Assembly (NCBI GenBank): GCA_900321595.1 | Contig: ONWP01000131.1 | Coordinates: forward strand, 1-6,713 | Direction: 5' to 3' | Origin: an uncultured Eubacteriales bacterium | GTDB taxonomy: Bacteria > Bacillota > Clostridia > Oscillospirales > Acutalibacteraceae | DNA: 6,713 nucleotides | Shown: positions 5,729-6,713 of the stretch, one piece after another | Numbering within the stretch: the first letter of the stretch is position 1 | Layout: each line of letters starts with the position of its first letter | Program-made: the position numbers and the translations under genes | The notes under the pieces: generated by a model | What the model was told of the DNA's origin: nothing | The model's input: only the letters and a program-made list of their open reading frames with translations | The model's database searches: none

Positions 5729-6713
5729 TTATGACGCTTCGGACAAAACCTGATCGCCGCAGACGACGCGCATGGACTTATAGCCGCCGGTCACCTGATA
5801 GCTGTCCAGCTTTCCGTCCTTCCACGTGACGTCGACCTTCTTTCCGCCGACCGTCCGCACGCCGCGGACCGCGCCGTTTTTCCACGCGCCGGGCAGCGCG
5901 GGCAGCAGATAGATCGTGTCGTCGTCAGACTGGACAAGCATTTCCAGAATGCCGCTGGCCGCGCCGAAGTTGCCGTCGATCTGGAACGGCGGATGCGCGT
6001 CGAACATATTCGGGTACGTACCGCCGCCGCCCGCGTACCGGATGAACGCGTTTTCCACCGGACGCAGCTGCATATCGATGAGCTTCGCCGCATGGTCGCC
6101 GTCGCGCAGACGCGCCCAGAAGTTGATCTTCCAGCCCAGACTCCAGCCGGTGCCGGCGTCGCCGCGGATTTCCAGCGTCCGGCGGCAGGCCTCCGCCAGC
6201 TCCGGCGTCCCATCCGGCGTGATCAGGCGCGCCGGGTGCAGCGAATACAGATGCGAAACGTGACGGTGATTCGGGTCGTCCTCCTGCTCGTCGCCGTACC
6301 ATTCCATCAGGTTGCCCTTCGCGCCGATCTGATAGGGCAGCAGCTTCGCGCGCTGCTGACGCAGCGTTTCGGTGAATGCGCCGGTCTGGCCGAGGATCTC
6401 CGACGCCGCGACGCAGTTTCCGAACAGCTCCCGGATGATCCCCATCGTCATCGTAGTGGTCTGCGACACGGCGATCTCCTCGCCGTCATAAATAAAGCAG
6501 TTCTCCGGCGACGTGGACGGCGCGAGGATGAGATTGCCTTTGCCGTCGTCGGTCAGAAGCGCCGAATAGAACGCGGCGGCCTCCAGCATCACGGGCAGCG
6601 CTGTTTCCCGCAGGAAATCGACGTCCCCCGTATAGCGATAGTAATCGTACAGGTGGCGGCACAGCCAGCCGGAGGACATGCACCAGAAGCTCCAGCAGGC
6701 GTTGCCCTGCACC
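5729..6713 (-). CDS. GH95 alpha-L-fucosidase-like glycosidase, C-terminal part (5' end outside window)
   Basis: Inverting glycosidase that would release alpha-linked L-fucose, or L-galactose as in some GH95 members. The frame is open from the window edge; the first in-window codon is an internal GTG, so about the first half of a protein usually near 750-800 residues is missing. Counting from that codon, the (alpha/alpha)6 barrel is recognisable. WSFWCMSSGWL is at 7-17. APSTSPEN at 64-71 carries E70, equivalent to the catalytic acid. HRHVSHLYSLHP is at 149-160 and GDAGTGWSLGWKINFWARL at 184-202. FDAHPPFQIDGNFG at 237-250 carries D246, the likely general base. A C-terminal beta region follows (LLPALPGAWKNGAVRG, VDVTWKDGKLDSY) and the protein ends in SEAS, with no dockerin, anchor or sorting signal. 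Whether it is exported cannot be seen. After the stop the DNA turns AT-rich with no GC hairpin, so its terminator is unclear. Confidence 0.95.
   Translation of the reverse strand, partial: VQGNACWSFWCMSSGWLCRHLYDYYRYTGDVDFLRETALPVMLEAAAFYSALLTDDGKGNLILAPSTSPENCFIYDGEEIAVSQTTTMTMGIIRELFGNCVAASEILGQTGAFTETLRQQRAKLLPYQIGAKGNLMEWYGDEQEDDPNHRHVSHLYSLHPARLITPDGTPELAEACRRTLEIRGDAGTGWSLGWKINFWARLRDGDHAAKLIDMQLRPVENAFIRYAGGGGTYPNMFDAHPPFQIDGNFGAASGILEMLVQSDDDTIYLLPALPGAWKNGAVRGVRTVGGKKVDVTWKDGKLDSYQVTGGYKSMRVVCGDQVLSEAS

Overview
The window looks like a piece of a GC-rich, Gram-positive anaerobe of the class Clostridia, probably an Oscillospirales/Ruminococcaceae-type gut or rumen bacterium. This is inferred from four things: a clostridial-type dockerin, a QTGD-type cell-wall sorting tail, a YqjW/UvrX-like Y-family polymerase, and secreted glycosidases typical of intestinal Clostridia. 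Every supported gene lies on the minus strand. The long plus-strand ORFs are antisense shadows of high-GC coding sequence.

In transcription order (right to left): (1) 6713-5729, the 3' part of a family GH95 alpha-L-fucosidase-like glycosidase, cut by the window edge. (2) 5728-5627, a 102-base AT-rich gap with a convincing -10 box, a 10-bp palindrome and a strong Shine-Dalgarno. (3) 5626-4604, a surface protein: signal peptide, von Willebrand A (VWA) domain, Thr/Pro-rich stalk, sortase-type tail. (4) 4584-4554, an intrinsic terminator. (5) 4522-3473, a secreted DNA/RNA non-specific endonuclease with an N-terminal type I dockerin and a C-terminal Cys-rich module. (6) 3433-3412, a GC-rich hairpin just ahead of the next ribosome site. 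(7) 3394-1343, a clan GH-D alpha-galactosidase-like protein. (8) 1329-1, a Y-family translesion DNA polymerase of UmuC/DinB type, starting at GTG 13 bases after the previous stop and cut at its extreme C-terminus inside a likely beta-clamp-binding motif.

Four of the five genes appear to act at or outside the cell surface or on glycans: fucose and galactose release, a wall-anchored adhesin-like protein, and extracellular nucleic-acid breakdown on a dockerin that could dock onto a cohesin. That fits a scavenger of complex host or plant material. The polymerase does not fit this theme and is probably only a co-oriented neighbour, although the spacing would allow read-through transcription. I see no phage, transposon, CRISPR array, tRNA or rRNA. 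The most unusual item is the dockerin-nuclease; the rest is fairly ordinary accessory gene content. There is no gene-free stretch longer than about 100 bases.
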